Notes: generated by a model from the letters alone, not told the origin. A DNA stretch of 64,000 bases from Bacteroidia bacterium (GCA_040880525.1 JBBDIG010000033.1:57454-121453), one strand, 5' to 3'. Shown: positions 53,588-63,581, counted from the first letter of the stretch. Program-made: numbers and translations.

Positions 53588-56017
53588 TCAGGTTTTTGAA
53601 CGCAGGTTTGTCAATAACTGGTCCAAAGCATATTCGTCCGGGATCAGTACTTCCCGTGCTTTGCTGCCTTCATTCTGGCCTACAATTCCGGCAGCTTCCA
53701 ACTGGTCCATTATTCTTCCTGCGCGGTTGTAGCCAAGCTTCATTCTGCGCTGAATCAGAGAGGTGGATCCCTGCTGATTTTGTACAACAACATGTGCGGC
53801 ATCCTCAAAAAATTCATCCCAGTCCTCAATGCCTCCTATGTCTCCGGCCATTGATGAGCCTTCATCCTCCACCTCCGGCAACTGGTGGGCAATTGCATAT
53901 CCTTGTTGGTCACCGATAAAGTTAGTGATCACCTCCACTTCGGGCGTATCTACGAAGGGGCATTGAAGCCGCAACAAATCGCCACCGGTAGAGAACAGCA
54001 TGTCGCCACGACCTATGAGCTGTTCTGCTCCGCCTGCATCCAAAATGGTCCGGGAATCAATCTTGGAGGTTACGCGAAAAGCAAGGCGCGCAGGAAAATT
54101 GGCTTTTATGGTTCCGGTTATAATATTTACCGAAGGCCGCTGCGTAGCCAGGATCAGGTGAATACCAATGGCGCGGGCAAGTTGTGCCAGCCTCGCAATG
54201 GGCAATTCCACCTCTTTTCCGGCCGTCATCATAAGGTCGGCAAGCTCGTCTATCACGAGCACGATATAGGGTAAATAGCGATGGCCCTTTTGTGGGTTCA
54301 GCTTCCGCGCGATGAACTTCGTATTATATTCCTTAATGTTTCGCACCAGCGCATCCTTTAAAAGATCGTAGCGTTTGTCCATTTCAATACAAAGAGAGTT
54401 CAGCGTATTGACAACCAGCTTTGTATCCGTAATAATGGATTCTTCATCATTCGGAAGCTTTGCGAGAAAGTGTTTTTCAATTCTGCGATACAGGGTTAGC
54501 TCCACTTTTTTGGGATCTACCAGCACAAACTTGATTTGCGAAGGATGCTTTTTGTAGAGCAACGAAGTAATAATTGCATTCAGCCCCACGGATTTCCCCT
54601 GGCCGGTAGCACCCGCCATCAACAGGTGTGGCATTTTAGTGAGGTCTGTGACGAACACCTCATTGCTGATGGTCTTTCCCAGCACAATTGGAAGGTCATA
54701 AGTGGTATTCTGAAATTTGGCCGAAGAAATAACGGACCGCATGCTCACCATCTCAGGGTGCTGATTAGGTACTTCTATACCAATCGTTCCGCGTCCGGGA
54801 ATGGGTGCGATGATTCGGATACCCAAAGCTGCGAGGCTAAGCGCAATGTCATCTTCCAGATTCTTAATCTTGGAAATACGAACCCCCGCTGCCGGAATGA
54901 TCTCGTATAAAGTAACGGTAGGACCTACTGCTGCTTTAATCTTATCAATCTCAATATTATAATTCCGGAGTGTTCCTACGATCAGGTCTTTACGCTGCTC
55001 CAGTTCTTTTGGGTCTATCTGTCGTTTTTCTTCTCCGTGGTCTTCCAGAAGGTCCAGGGTCGGATAGCGGTAATTGGAAAGATCCAGCGTTGGGTCGTAG
55101 TCGTTGGAGGGCGCCTTAATATTTACCAGTTCATCTTCCTCAACTTCTGCTATTTCGAGCGAAAGATCCTCCTGTTCGTTTTCTTTCGGGATTTGCTTTG
55201 GAGCCTTGCTTTCAACCTTCAGTGTGAATTCTTCTTCCTTCGTTTCCTCTTCCAGGTCTTCAATCGTTCCATCAGCTTCTGCCTCTTCCCGGTCCTCGGT
55301 TTCAGGCGTTTTAAAAGAATCCATATCGTATTCCTTTCCAAAAGTATCCGGCTGATTTGCCGTTCCGGGAGCGCCATCCGGTTGCAGTTTGGACTTTCTA
55401 CGGAATTCAGGAATCTGGAGATTGAAGGCCAGCATCAGAAAACCGAGCAATGTGATGAAGCTGAAGATAATAGCCCCAGCCATGCCGAGGAGGCCGCGCA
55501 TCCACAACTGTGCGTGGTATCCAAATCCCCCTGCCAGGAAATCATAAGGGCCGCTAGTGACGAGGCCGAGCGTAAATGAAATCCAGAAAATAAAGAACAG
55601 GCTTACGTAAAGCATTCTAAAAAAGGGAACGAGGAAGAACCCGAACAACATCCGGAAGCCAAGAAGAAAAATGACAGGAATGAAAAGATAGCTGGCGATA
55701 CCAAACCAACGGTAAATAAAGATATAGCTTAACCATGCTCCCAGGCTTCCAAGCCAGTTGCGCACCTGCTCTGGATTGGCGTTCCTGAAATCGTCCCAGC
55801 TAAAGACAGTGGCCTGAGAATGGTCGGCCTGGCCGGTGAAGAAAAACGAAGTGAAAGCAATGAGCAGGATCAGTGCTATTGTAACCATCAAAATGCCACC
55901 AACGCGTACCCATTTCGTACCTCCTTTAAAGGAGAGATTGAACCTGCGCTTCGAGGATTTTTTCTTGCCTGATGTGCGCTTATTGCTGTTTTTAAAAGTA
56001 TTTCCTTGGTTCGCCAT
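53588..56017 (-). CDS. ftsK: DNA translocase FtsK/SpoIIIE
   Basis: Septal DNA pump for chromosome segregation, 809 residues from the ATG at 56017. The upstream in-frame ATG at 56143 is rejected because a -7 element lies between. N-terminal basic stretch, four to five membrane segments (about 50-215), an acidic linker (about 240-330), then the motor: GATGQGKSVGLNAI (Walker A, about 468), YIVLVIDELADLMMTAG (Walker B), LATQRPSVNIITGTIKANFP, and the gamma domain ending SLIQRRMKLGYNRAGRIMDQLEAAGIVG, which binds oriented DNA signals. Head of ftsK-lolA. Confidence 0.95.
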   Translation of the reverse strand: MANQGNTFKNSNKRTSGKKKSSKRRFNLSFKGGTKWVRVGGILMVTIALILLIAFTSFFFTGQADHSQATVFSWDDFRNANPEQVRNWLGSLGAWLSYIFIYRWFGIASYLFIPVIFLLGFRMLFGFFLVPFFRMLYVSLFFIFWISFTLGLVTSGPYDFLAGGFGYHAQLWMRGLLGMAGAIIFSFITLLGFLMLAFNLQIPEFRRKSKLQPDGAPGTANQPDTFGKEYDMDSFKTPETEDREEAEADGTIEDLEEETKEEEFTLKVESKAPKQIPKENEQEDLSLEIAEVEEDELVNIKAPSNDYDPTLDLSNYRYPTLDLLEDHGEEKRQIDPKELEQRKDLIVGTLRNYNIEIDKIKAAVGPTVTLYEIIPAAGVRISKIKNLEDDIALSLAALGIRIIAPIPGRGTIGIEVPNQHPEMVSMRSVISSAKFQNTTYDLPIVLGKTISNEVFVTDLTKMPHLLMAGATGQGKSVGLNAIITSLLYKKHPSQIKFVLVDPKKVELTLYRRIEKHFLAKLPNDEESIITDTKLVVNTLNSLCIEMDKRYDLLKDALVRNIKEYNTKFIARKLNPQKGHRYLPYIVLVIDELADLMMTAGKEVELPIARLAQLARAIGIHLILATQRPSVNIITGTIKANFPARLAFRVTSKIDSRTILDAGGAEQLIGRGDMLFSTGGDLLRLQCPFVDTPEVEVITNFIGDQQGYAIAHQLPEVEDEGSSMAGDIGGIEDWDEFFEDAAHVVVQNQQGSTSLIQRRMKLGYNRAGRIMDQLEAAGIVGQNEGSKAREVLIPDEYALDQLLTNLRSKT

Positions 56018-56036
56018 AAATGCTGTTGGGAGGCCA

Positions 56037-56044
56037 CAAATATA
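56037..56044 (-). promoter_or_regulatory. Bacteroidota -7 element TATATTTG for ftsK
   Basis: On the minus strand, 19 bp before the ATG at 56017. It falls inside the longer reading frame and so supports the shorter start. Confidence 0.6.
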
Positions 56045-56405
56045 AATAGACTTGAATCGTTCGCTTGTGAAACTTTGCGGAGAACTCCTGCCTGTTTCTT
56101 TTATAGTTATAAATAAACGGGCAGCATTCAAAATGTAATTCATGCTGGTTCACACATTTACACTGAAATGGTTCCAGGAACTGGAAAGCACAAACCATGA
56201 TCTCAATAAAATGCAAAATATTTGTACTGCGGAAGATTCTTACGGTTAGATATTATTAATGCATAAATACTTCATAAATAGATATTTATATTTTTTTCAT
56301 GAAAAATTGGTGATGGTTATAAGCATTTATCCCTGAAATTCGGAGTATCAGTATCATCTTTGAATACAAAAATTTATCGCATCTTAATACACTGCTAAAA
56401 CCGAT
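56045..56405. other. Divergent promoter region of ftsK and the beta-helix gene
   Basis: About 360 bp, AT-rich. A near-match CATCTTTG lies about 50 bp before the ATG at 56406. No gene or RNA is seen. Confidence 0.5.
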
Positions 56406-58496
56406 ATGCCAGCTAAAATTTTCCTGATTATATTTTTCCTTTCTATTTCTGTTGCAGCTTATTCACAGGTCATTCCTTCCTCAAAACGCGTGGATTGGAC
56501 GCAGGTGGGGCTGGAGAGTAAAATGGATACGCCTTCGCTCATTCTCAACGTCATGGATTTTGGTGTAGCGGCAGATGCCGCTACAGATGACTTTCCTGCG
56601 ATTGACAGTGCTATCCAATCCTTAAATGGCAGCCCGGGCATTATCTATTTTCCATCAGGAATTTATCTCGTCAAATCTACCCTTGTGCTGCCTGACAGCA
56701 TTATCCTCGCAGGATTTTCAAGTGACAGCACCACCCTGCTTTTCGACCTGCCTTCATCAGGTATGAACTGCATAAATATGGGCAGAGGGCAACGGGGCAG
56801 CTTTGTATCCGTTACCGGTGGAGCCTTCCGCGGATCCTCTTCCATCAGCGTTTCCGGGAGTTCAGGTTTCAGTGCTGGTGATTGGGTAGAGATCCGCCAG
56901 CAGAACGGCTCATGGGATGTGCAGCCCGCTTCAGGTGTAGATTATTGCGTTGGCCAGGTGGTGAAGTTGGCTGCGGTCAATGGAAATCAGTTTACCCTGG
57001 ATCAGGCATTGCGCATTAGTTACAATGCTTCGCTCAATCCGGAATTAAGGAAGCTGAATCCGGCAAGGCAAATCGGTATTGAAAACCTGAAAGTGGAACG
57101 GAAAACAGATCCCGGTTCCGGAGCCGGAAGAAATTTTTCCTACACCTATGCGGTAAACTGCTGGCTAAGCGGTATTGAAAGCAAGAAGAGCATTGGTGCT
57201 CACGTGCTGTTGAATATATCTTCTCATATTTCCATCACCGGCAGTTATTTCCATGAAGCCTTTACCTATGATGGTTCCGGGACGCGCGGCTATGGCATTT
57301 GCCTCATTCAGCATTCGGGCGATGTGCTGGTGGAGGACAATATCTTCAGAAAGTTGCGACATGCTATGGTCGTAAAGCAAGGGGCAAATGGAAATGTGTT
57401 CGGCTACAATTACTCTCTGGAGCCTACACGAAGCGAATTTCAAAGCGATTATGGCGGAGATATTTCCGCACATGGCCACTTTCCATTTGCTAATCTTTTT
57501 GAAGGCAATATCGTCCAGAATATTCACCTGGATTACGCCTGGGGTCCTGCAGGTCCGCTTAATACTTTCTTCAGGAACCGGGCAGAATTATTTGGTATAT
57601 GGATGACTTCCGGCAGTTATCCAAGCGACAGCCAGAACTTCGTAGGTAATGAAGTGACGCATGTGGAGCAGTGTCTGTATTTCTGTTTATTAAAAAAAGG
57701 AAATTACAGCCTGGCCGGCAGTGGACATTTTGAGTATGGAAACCTGATTAAAGGAACCTCCTCCCAGGGAATCATTACTCCGCCCAATACCGGGACGCTT
57801 GCTGATAAGTCATACTACCTCAGCGGAACACCTGCATTCTGGAACGTGGCCGATACCTTCCCTTCAATTGGGCCGGGAAATTTGCTTGATTCCGGAAGTA
57901 CACCTGCTTTTGACCGCTATCATTTTGCATCTGCCAAAACAATTAGCAATGACGTACTGCCTGTTGAGTTAACAACTTTTCGGGTGATCCCCGGAAAAAC
58001 TACGGTTGTGATTGAGTGGTCAACGGCAAGTGAGAACAATAACGACTACTTCGTGGTGGAGCGCAGTGCCGATCTTCATTCAATTGATGATGTGGTAAAA
58101 GTGGACGGAGCAGGGGATAGCTGGATTCCTCTGAGCTATAAGGCCACAGACGAGCAGCCACTACAGGGAGTTTCTTATTATCGCCTTAGACAGATAGATT
58201 TTAACGGAGAAATCAATTTTCATAAGTGGGTTGCAGTTCGGATAGAAATGAATCAGCCTGTAAAGGCGTATCCGCAGCCGGTTGCAGGGCAACAGTTGTG
58301 GCTGGAATTACCAGGCGAAATGCGATTGCCGGTTTCAATATATATTACGGATGCAGCCGGCCGCCAGGTTCTGAGGGAACAACAGGATGAATATAAGGCT
58401 GCGCACTTGCTGCCATCGGGTTTAAAAGGAATTTATACACTGACGGTCATTGATGCAGGACAGCAAGTGGAAAGGCTCAATATCAGCGTGCTTTAA
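56406..58496 (+). CDS. Secreted right-handed beta-helix protein (pectate-lyase-superfamily) with T9SS type A sorting domain
   Basis: 696 residues. Signal peptide (IFLIIFFLSISVAAYSQ). Residues about 45-110 match the start of the pectate lyase 3 superfamily helix: NVMDFGVAADAATDDFPAI, SGIYLVKSTLVLPDSIILAGF. The helix continues to about 450 with repeated N/G turns (SGDVLVEDNIFRKL, GANGNVFGYN). Then an Ig-like module typical of T9SS cargo (PVELTTFRVIPGKTTVVIEWSTA-like) and the sorting domain (AYPQPVAGQ, LKGIYTLTVIDAG). It may cleave or bind a polysaccharide; catalytic residues cannot be assigned. Confidence 0.86.
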   Translation: MPAKIFLIIFFLSISVAAYSQVIPSSKRVDWTQVGLESKMDTPSLILNVMDFGVAADAATDDFPAIDSAIQSLNGSPGIIYFPSGIYLVKSTLVLPDSIILAGFSSDSTTLLFDLPSSGMNCINMGRGQRGSFVSVTGGAFRGSSSISVSGSSGFSAGDWVEIRQQNGSWDVQPASGVDYCVGQVVKLAAVNGNQFTLDQALRISYNASLNPELRKLNPARQIGIENLKVERKTDPGSGAGRNFSYTYAVNCWLSGIESKKSIGAHVLLNISSHISITGSYFHEAFTYDGSGTRGYGICLIQHSGDVLVEDNIFRKLRHAMVVKQGANGNVFGYNYSLEPTRSEFQSDYGGDISAHGHFPFANLFEGNIVQNIHLDYAWGPAGPLNTFFRNRAELFGIWMTSGSYPSDSQNFVGNEVTHVEQCLYFCLLKKGNYSLAGSGHFEYGNLIKGTSSQGIITPPNTGTLADKSYYLSGTPAFWNVADTFPSIGPGNLLDSGSTPAFDRYHFASAKTISNDVLPVELTTFRVIPGKTTVVIEWSTASENNNDYFVVERSADLHSIDDVVKVDGAGDSWIPLSYKATDEQPLQGVSYYRLRQIDFNGEINFHKWVAVRIEMNQPVKAYPQPVAGQQLWLELPGEMRLPVSIYITDAAGRQVLREQQDEYKAAHLLPSGLKGIYTLTVIDAGQQVERLNISVL

Positions 58497-58566
58497 ATAT
58501 GTTCTTAAAATAAAGGACGAAACTCAAGGCTGTGCATCCAGCACTCAAAGCCAATACAGGGATGAT

Positions 58567-58574
58567 TAATTTTG
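58567..58574 (+). promoter_or_regulatory. Bacteroidota -7 element TAATTTTG
   Basis: 13 bp before the ATG of the membrane protein at 58588. Confidence 0.45.
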
Positions 58575-58587
58575 CCGGCTGATCTCC

Positions 58588-60180
58588 ATGAATTCCTTGT
58601 ATCCGGAAATATCTTCTATTGTTCACAATAAAACCCTGAGGGAGCGCTTGCTGTGGGTATTTCTCGTAGTGCTGCCTATGCTGGTATTGGTTTGGATATT
58701 CATCAAAGCCGCCTGGTTATCAGACGATGCCTACATCACTTTCCGAACGATTGATAATTTCCTAAATGGATATGGACTGCGCTGGAATGTAGCCGAGCGC
58801 GTGCAATCTTTCACGCATCCGCTCTGGATGGGGTTGGTAATGATAGCCGTGTTTTTTACCAGGGAATTTTATTTAACGGTGACCTTCTTATCGCTTGCCT
58901 GCTCTATCATGGCTATCATTCTGGTGATCTGGAAAATTTCTCCGGGGATCTGGGTCTCATTCCTAGCTATCGCCATTCTTATTTCCTCGCAGGCCTTTGT
59001 GGATTATTCTACTTCAGGGCTCGAAAATCCATTAAGCTTTCTGTTGATCGCCTTCTTCGCGATTTTATTTTTTAAAAGAGAAGAATCACTGCAAAGCTTT
59101 GGCTGGTTATGTTTTGTGGCTGGTCTTGCTGTCCTCAACCGGATGGATATGATCCTGCTATATTTACCTGCGCTGGCCTGGACTGCTTTTTCATTACACA
59201 GGAAATCGAAATCAACATTGCGGGAACTGGCAGGTATGTTTATCCTGGCTTTTACTCCTTTTATTTTATGGGAAATATTTTCATTGATCTATTATGGTTT
59301 TCCATTTCCCAATACGGCCTATGCTAAACTTTCAACAGAAATTCCTGCTGAAATTTTGAGGCACAAGGGCCGGTATTATTTTTCTGATTCTATAACCCAT
59401 GATTATGTAACTCTTCCCATCATTGGGCTTGCGATTATTTTGTCAATATATTTCAGAGGCAGCCGAAGCCTGACGCTGGCTGGCGGAATATGTCTTTATC
59501 TGCTTTACATAATTCATATAGGCGGTGATTTTATGTCAGGACGCTTTTTTTCAGTACCGTTTTTTGTAGCCGTTTTAATTATTTCCCAGTTGCCTGTGCG
59601 GCAATGGTTTGCAGCACTTTTGGCTATTGGCGCCATAGGGGCCGGACTTTTAATGCCTAAGCCGGTACTGCTTTATGACATGGATGATCATGCTCTGATA
59701 TGGCTAAAAAGTGGAATTATGGATGAGCGCAGATTTTATTACCAGTGTGCCGGATTTCTTCCGGTTTTGAATAAATCACTGGAACCGGATTGCAAATGGG
59801 TAAAGGAGGGTAAGGATATGAGGGAGGAAAACCTGGTGATAACGCAGGTTATAGGTTTCCACGGGTTTTATGCCGGACCTTCAGTTCATATTGTGGATAC
59901 TTTTGGACTTACGGATCCATTTCTTGGGCGTCTTCCATCTGATCCACGATCCCGTATCGGCCATTTTAGCCGGGGAATGCCTGCAGGCTATGAAGCAACG
60001 TTGCGCCAAAAAGAGAATTTGCTCGAATATCCTAAACACCGGAAGCTATTTACTGTAATATCTACGATTACCCGTGATCCGATTTTTTCGGTTAAGCGAT
60101 TTAAGGAAATCGTAAAAATCAACGTTGGAATGTATGATCATTTAGCAGTAAATCCTGCTGTGAGACCGGATATTGAGTAG
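58588..60180 (+). CDS. Multi-pass membrane protein, GT-C glycosyltransferase-like
   Basis: 530 residues, about ten to eleven membrane helices followed by a soluble C-terminal region (about 375-530). Just after the first helix is WLSDDAYITFRTIDNF; an acidic pair in the first outer loop is typical of GT-C enzymes that use lipid-linked sugars, and this form resembles the actinobacterial AftB-like group. GLRWN and SFTHPLW follow. The acceptor is unknown. It lies 91 bp after the beta-helix gene, with its own -7 element. Confidence 0.75.
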   Translation: MNSLYPEISSIVHNKTLRERLLWVFLVVLPMLVLVWIFIKAAWLSDDAYITFRTIDNFLNGYGLRWNVAERVQSFTHPLWMGLVMIAVFFTREFYLTVTFLSLACSIMAIILVIWKISPGIWVSFLAIAILISSQAFVDYSTSGLENPLSFLLIAFFAILFFKREESLQSFGWLCFVAGLAVLNRMDMILLYLPALAWTAFSLHRKSKSTLRELAGMFILAFTPFILWEIFSLIYYGFPFPNTAYAKLSTEIPAEILRHKGRYYFSDSITHDYVTLPIIGLAIILSIYFRGSRSLTLAGGICLYLLYIIHIGGDFMSGRFFSVPFFVAVLIISQLPVRQWFAALLAIGAIGAGLLMPKPVLLYDMDDHALIWLKSGIMDERRFYYQCAGFLPVLNKSLEPDCKWVKEGKDMREENLVITQVIGFHGFYAGPSVHIVDTFGLTDPFLGRLPSDPRSRIGHFSRGMPAGYEATLRQKENLLEYPKHRKLFTVISTITRDPIFSVKRFKEIVKINVGMYDHLAVNPAVRPDIE

Positions 60181-60184
60181 CCTT

Positions 60185-60400
60185 TTAGTCCTCGTAGCGC
60201 TGGATGAATTTAATAATCATTTCATGCCTATCGCCATCCTTATCTTCAATTTTGAGGTGCAGGTACGGATTATCAGCAGTTTGATGGCGCGAGCTTAAAA
60301 TCCTGAACGAAACACGTTTTTCCATCTCACCCATCAGTCCCTGAAGCGCCTTGGAGAACTCAATTTCTGATTTACTTGGATTGTAGTCAATCGTTTTCAT
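60185..60400 (-). CDS. Small conserved hypothetical protein
   Basis: 71-residue charged protein (KALQGLMGEMEKRVSFRIL, LHLKIEDKDGDRHEMIIKFIQ), likely an alpha-beta-beta fold. No recognised domain. It converges on the GT-C gene with a 4-bp gap. A bidirectional terminator separates it from the ArsC-like gene upstream. Confidence 0.65.
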   Translation of the reverse strand: MKTIDYNPSKSEIEFSKALQGLMGEMEKRVSFRILSSRHQTADNPYLHLKIEDKDGDRHEMIIKFIQRYED

Positions 60401-60495
60401 AAAATTGAATAATTGTTCAAAACATTAACAAGTGCCTGCGGCCAATGTTGATAATATTAAGAATTCAATAAGCTGTTCCTGTTTATTTTAAATAA

Positions 60496-60520
60496 AAAAC
60501 CTCCTGAAATTGGAGGTTTT
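60496..60520. terminator. Bidirectional Rho-independent terminator
   Basis: AAAACCTCC (60496-60504), loop TGAAATT, GGAGGTTTT (60512-60520). It ends the ArsC-like gene on the minus strand, with further T residues in that direction. Confidence 0.8.
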
Positions 60521-60547
60521 AGCATATTGTTTCCGGGGATTAAATCT

Positions 60548-60913
60548 TCAGGCATTTGCCAGTTTCAGGACATCCGTTGGGCTGGAACACAAAATGGCCT
60601 TTTCGCCTTTTACGACAATTGGTCCTTTGATCAGGTCGGGATTGTGGATCAGGACATTAAGCCAGTCATCTTCCTGCACTTCCCAACCCCGTACTTTTTG
60701 CTGATAGAGCGGATGAGCCTTGTTCAGCAGTTCCTTGGGTTGCAGTTGCAGCATAAATAACAGATCCTTCCAGATTCGGCCCGTAAAAGGATTTTTGTGA
60801 TATTCCACGGCCTGCACATGCCGCGTCAGCGTATGGGCATAAGCCAGCGTTTTGCGTCCGAGACTTGATGAAGGATCATAATAGATCATGAGGTGGTTGT
60901 TTCGAAGCTTCAT
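60548..60913 (-). CDS. ArsC-family thioredoxin-fold protein lacking the catalytic cysteine
   Basis: 121 residues. The fold is recognisable from the first strand and its loop (LMIYYDPSSSLGRKTLAYA, where arsenate reductases have IYHNPRCSKSR), from LQPKELLNKAHPLYQQ and from the ending LIKGPIVVKGEKAIL. The active-site cysteine is replaced by serine, so arsenate reduction by the usual mechanism is unlikely. It may instead be a regulator (Spx is a related fold) or a binding protein. One cysteine remains near the C-terminus (ILCSS). Confidence 0.82.
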   Translation of the reverse strand: MKLRNNHLMIYYDPSSSLGRKTLAYAHTLTRHVQAVEYHKNPFTGRIWKDLLFMLQLQPKELLNKAHPLYQQKVRGWEVQEDDWLNVLIHNPDLIKGPIVVKGEKAILCSSPTDVLKLANA

Positions 60914-61151
60914 AAATGCGCTTTTTTAAATTGTGATGGCGGCATAATATACAAATATTTTTAGAGATATAGTTTTAACCATCGTATTGTTGATTTGGTT
61001 GATCATGAAATTTATCAGGAAGGAATACAATGCGTTATGCCGGATTTTTAGAGCCGGAGCAGTTCAGGAAGTACAATTTATTATGTGGGTATTTATTGAC
61101 AAAATAGGATATGCCCTAATCCCCCGGAAGTTAAAATTGGGTTCTAAAGCC

Positions 61152-61159
61152 TAATTTTG
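61152..61159 (+). promoter_or_regulatory. Bacteroidota -7 element TAATTTTG for ettA
   Basis: 35 bp before the ettA ATG; no convincing -33. Confidence 0.5.
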
Positions 61160-61194
61160 CAGCCTTTTTTAACAATACACCACCAACTCCAAAA

Positions 61195-62874
61195 ATGGCA
61201 GATAACAAGATTATATTTTCAATGGTAAATGTGAGTAAGACATACCCGCCAGCTAAGCAGGTACTGAAGGACATTTATCTTTCCTTTTTTTATGGAGCCA
61301 AAATCGGCATTATTGGCCTCAACGGCTCTGGTAAGTCTACATTGTTGCGAATTATTGCGGGAGAGGAGAAATCCTTTAATGGCGAGGTAAATTTTTCAGC
61401 AGGATATACCGTAGGCTACCTTCCGCAGGAGCCCAAACTGGACCCGGATAAAACAGTGCGCCAGATTATTGAGGAAGGCGTAAAGGAAGTTGTGGCTCTA
61501 CTAAAAGAATATGAGGACATCAGCATGAAGTTTTCGGAGCCTATGGGTCCTGACGAAATGAATAAACTGTTGGAACGCCAGGGTGAAGTACAGGAACTGA
61601 TTGAACAGAATGACGCGTGGGAATTGGACCGAAAGCTGGAACGGGCGATGGAAGCACTCCGCACGCCAGAAGGTGACCGTACGATAAAGAATCTTTCTGG
61701 TGGAGAGGCAAGACGGGTAGCGCTTTGCCGCTTGTTACTTTCCAAACCTGACATCCTTTTGCTGGATGAACCTACCAACCATCTTGATGCAGAATCAGTG
61801 GAATGGCTGGAGCAGCACCTGCAACAATATCCCGGAACCGTTATAGCCGTTACCCACGACAGGTATTTCCTTGACAACGTGGCAGGATGGATCCTTGAAC
61901 TGGACAGGGGAGAGGGCATTCCCTGGAAAGGAAATTATACGTCCTGGCTGGAGCAGAAGCAAAACCGCCTGGCGCAGGAAACGAAGGGCGAAAGCAAACG
62001 CATGAAGACCCTGCAGCGTGAACTGGAGTGGGTGCGCATGGCCCCGAAAGCCCGTCATGCAAAATCGAAAGCCCGCCTGAAAGCCTATGAAAAATTGCAG
62101 AAAGAGGAAGGCAAAGAGGCACTGGATAAGCTGGAAATTTACATTCCCAATGGTCCAAGATTAGGGGACAAGGTGATAGAGGCGCACCAAGTGTCCAAAG
62201 GCTTCGGAGATAATCTCCTTTTTGAAAACCTCGAATTCAGCCTGCCCCCAGCCGGAATTGTAGGAATCATCGGACCCAACGGGGCAGGAAAGACTACGCT
62301 GTTTAGGATGATCATGGGAGAAGAAAAACCTGACGAGGGAACATTCCAGATAGGAGAGACCGTGAAAATAGCCTATGTTGATCAGGCACATACGGAATTA
62401 GATCCCAATAAAAATGTCTGGGAAGCAGTATCAGGTGGAAATGAATGGGTAGAGCTTGGCAAGCGTAAGATTAACAGCCGGGCATATATGAGCTGGTTCA
62501 ACTTCAGCGGAGCAGATCAGAATAAGAAAGTCGGAACGCTTTCAGGCGGAGAGCGAAATCGTCTTCATCTTGCATTGACCCTTCGGCAGGAAGCGAACGT
62601 TCTCCTGCTTGATGAGCCAACCAACGATATTGACGTGAATACTTTGCGGGCACTGGAAGAAGGACTGGAGAATTTTTCAGGTTGTGCCGTGGTGATTACG
62701 CACGACCGGTGGTTCCTTGATCGTGTCGCTACGCATATATTGGCTTTCGAAGGCGATTCCCGTGTCTTTTTCTTTGAAGGAGGTTATTCAGAGTATGAGG
62801 ATAATAAACGGCAGCGCCTTGGAGAAGACGGACCTAAACGCACCCGCTACAAGAAATTGACTGCTGAAGGTTAG
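61195..62874 (+). CDS. ettA: Energy-dependent translational throttle protein EttA (ABC-F ATPase)
   Basis: Ribosome-binding ABC-F protein of 559 residues that gates the first translation steps according to energy state. Two ABC domains: Walker A GLNGSGKST (about 41-49) and GPNGAGKTT, signatures NLSGGEARRVALC and TLSGGERNRLHLA, and both Walker B segments (LLLDEPTNHLD, LLLDEPTNDID). The arm and the linker (RELEWVRMAPKARHAKSKARLKAYE) fit EttA rather than other ABC-F types. Full length, single gene. Confidence 0.94.
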   Translation: MADNKIIFSMVNVSKTYPPAKQVLKDIYLSFFYGAKIGIIGLNGSGKSTLLRIIAGEEKSFNGEVNFSAGYTVGYLPQEPKLDPDKTVRQIIEEGVKEVVALLKEYEDISMKFSEPMGPDEMNKLLERQGEVQELIEQNDAWELDRKLERAMEALRTPEGDRTIKNLSGGEARRVALCRLLLSKPDILLLDEPTNHLDAESVEWLEQHLQQYPGTVIAVTHDRYFLDNVAGWILELDRGEGIPWKGNYTSWLEQKQNRLAQETKGESKRMKTLQRELEWVRMAPKARHAKSKARLKAYEKLQKEEGKEALDKLEIYIPNGPRLGDKVIEAHQVSKGFGDNLLFENLEFSLPPAGIVGIIGPNGAGKTTLFRMIMGEEKPDEGTFQIGETVKIAYVDQAHTELDPNKNVWEAVSGGNEWVELGKRKINSRAYMSWFNFSGADQNKKVGTLSGGERNRLHLALTLRQEANVLLLDEPTNDIDVNTLRALEEGLENFSGCAVVITHDRWFLDRVATHILAFEGDSRVFFFEGGYSEYEDNKRQRLGEDGPKRTRYKKLTAEG

Positions 62875-62901
62875 CCGGAGGCAACCGTTCGCTGAGGTAA
62901 T

Positions 62902-63087
62902 TTAGCTGTTGGTAGGAGGAATGGGCTTGTATGGATTTCGTTCCATCCCTTTATCTTTTTGAGCCGCTTTATCCTTTTCTTCCTTGAAGTTCTTTTTCTG
63001 AGATTTTTGCTTCCGGAATTCTTCTTCAGCCTTTTTATCCTTCTGCATTTTTGACTTTTCGTCCTGTTGATTTTTCAGTGTTCCCAT
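62902..63087 (-). CDS. Small lysine/glutamate-rich protein
   Basis: 61 residues from the ATG at 63087 (longer start at 63138 possible). Almost wholly charged, helical: KMQKDKKAEEEFRKQKSQKK. Low complexity, no recognised family; it may be a real small protein or a chance frame. It is convergent with ettA. Confidence 0.4.
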   Translation of the reverse strand: MGTLKNQQDEKSKMQKDKKAEEEFRKQKSQKKNFKEEKDKAAQKDKGMERNPYKPIPPTNS

Positions 63088-63165
63088 AGGTTTTGGATAT
63101 AGATTGTTTATTAATACTAATGGATATTCTAAAATCATTGTTCAATAAATCGAGTATCCTAAAAA

Positions 63166-63390
63166 ATGCAGCAGATGGGGAAATATCTATTCATCATTGG
63201 TGCAGTCATCATGATGATCGGAGCTATTCTCTGGCTTTTGGATGACCACTTTGGCTGGTTTGGCAATCTCCCTGGGGATGTGAAGATAGAGCGTGAGAAT
63301 GTGAAGATATATTTCCCGTGGGTTACGATGCTGCTCATCAGCATTGTTCTGAGCCTTTTGCTGTGGCTCATTCAGAAATTCGGAAAATGA
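63166..63390 (+). CDS. DUF2905 small membrane protein
   Basis: 74 residues: membrane helix (LFIIGAVIMMIGAILWLL), the conserved loop WFGNLPGDVKIERENVKIYFP, and a second helix (VTMLLISIVLSLLLWLI). This is the full DUF2905 pattern; function unknown. ATG at 63166 or 63175 (MGKYLF) are both possible. Confidence 0.9.
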   Translation: MQQMGKYLFIIGAVIMMIGAILWLLDDHFGWFGNLPGDVKIERENVKIYFPWVTMLLISIVLSLLLWLIQKFGK

Positions 63391-63520
63391 GCTTCCGAAG
63401 TACTGTATCCTCTTTATCAATTAGAAAGTGTATACAGAGGTATTCCTGGTAGAAAATTTAGTCCCGCATAATTCCCAAAAATTGTTGTTGAGAAATTCTC
63501 ATTCAAAATCCTCTCACAAA

Positions 63521-63553
63521 AAAACCCGGTAGCTTCAACAGCTACCGGGTTTT
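63521..63553. terminator. Bidirectional Rho-independent terminator
   Basis: Perfect 13-bp stem: AAAACCCGGTAGC (63521-63533), loop TTCAACA, GCTACCGGGTTTT (63541-63553). It serves the convergent DUF2905 and T9SS genes. Confidence 0.88.
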
Positions 63554-63581
63554 TAAATATGAGTTAAAATGAACTCAGGAT

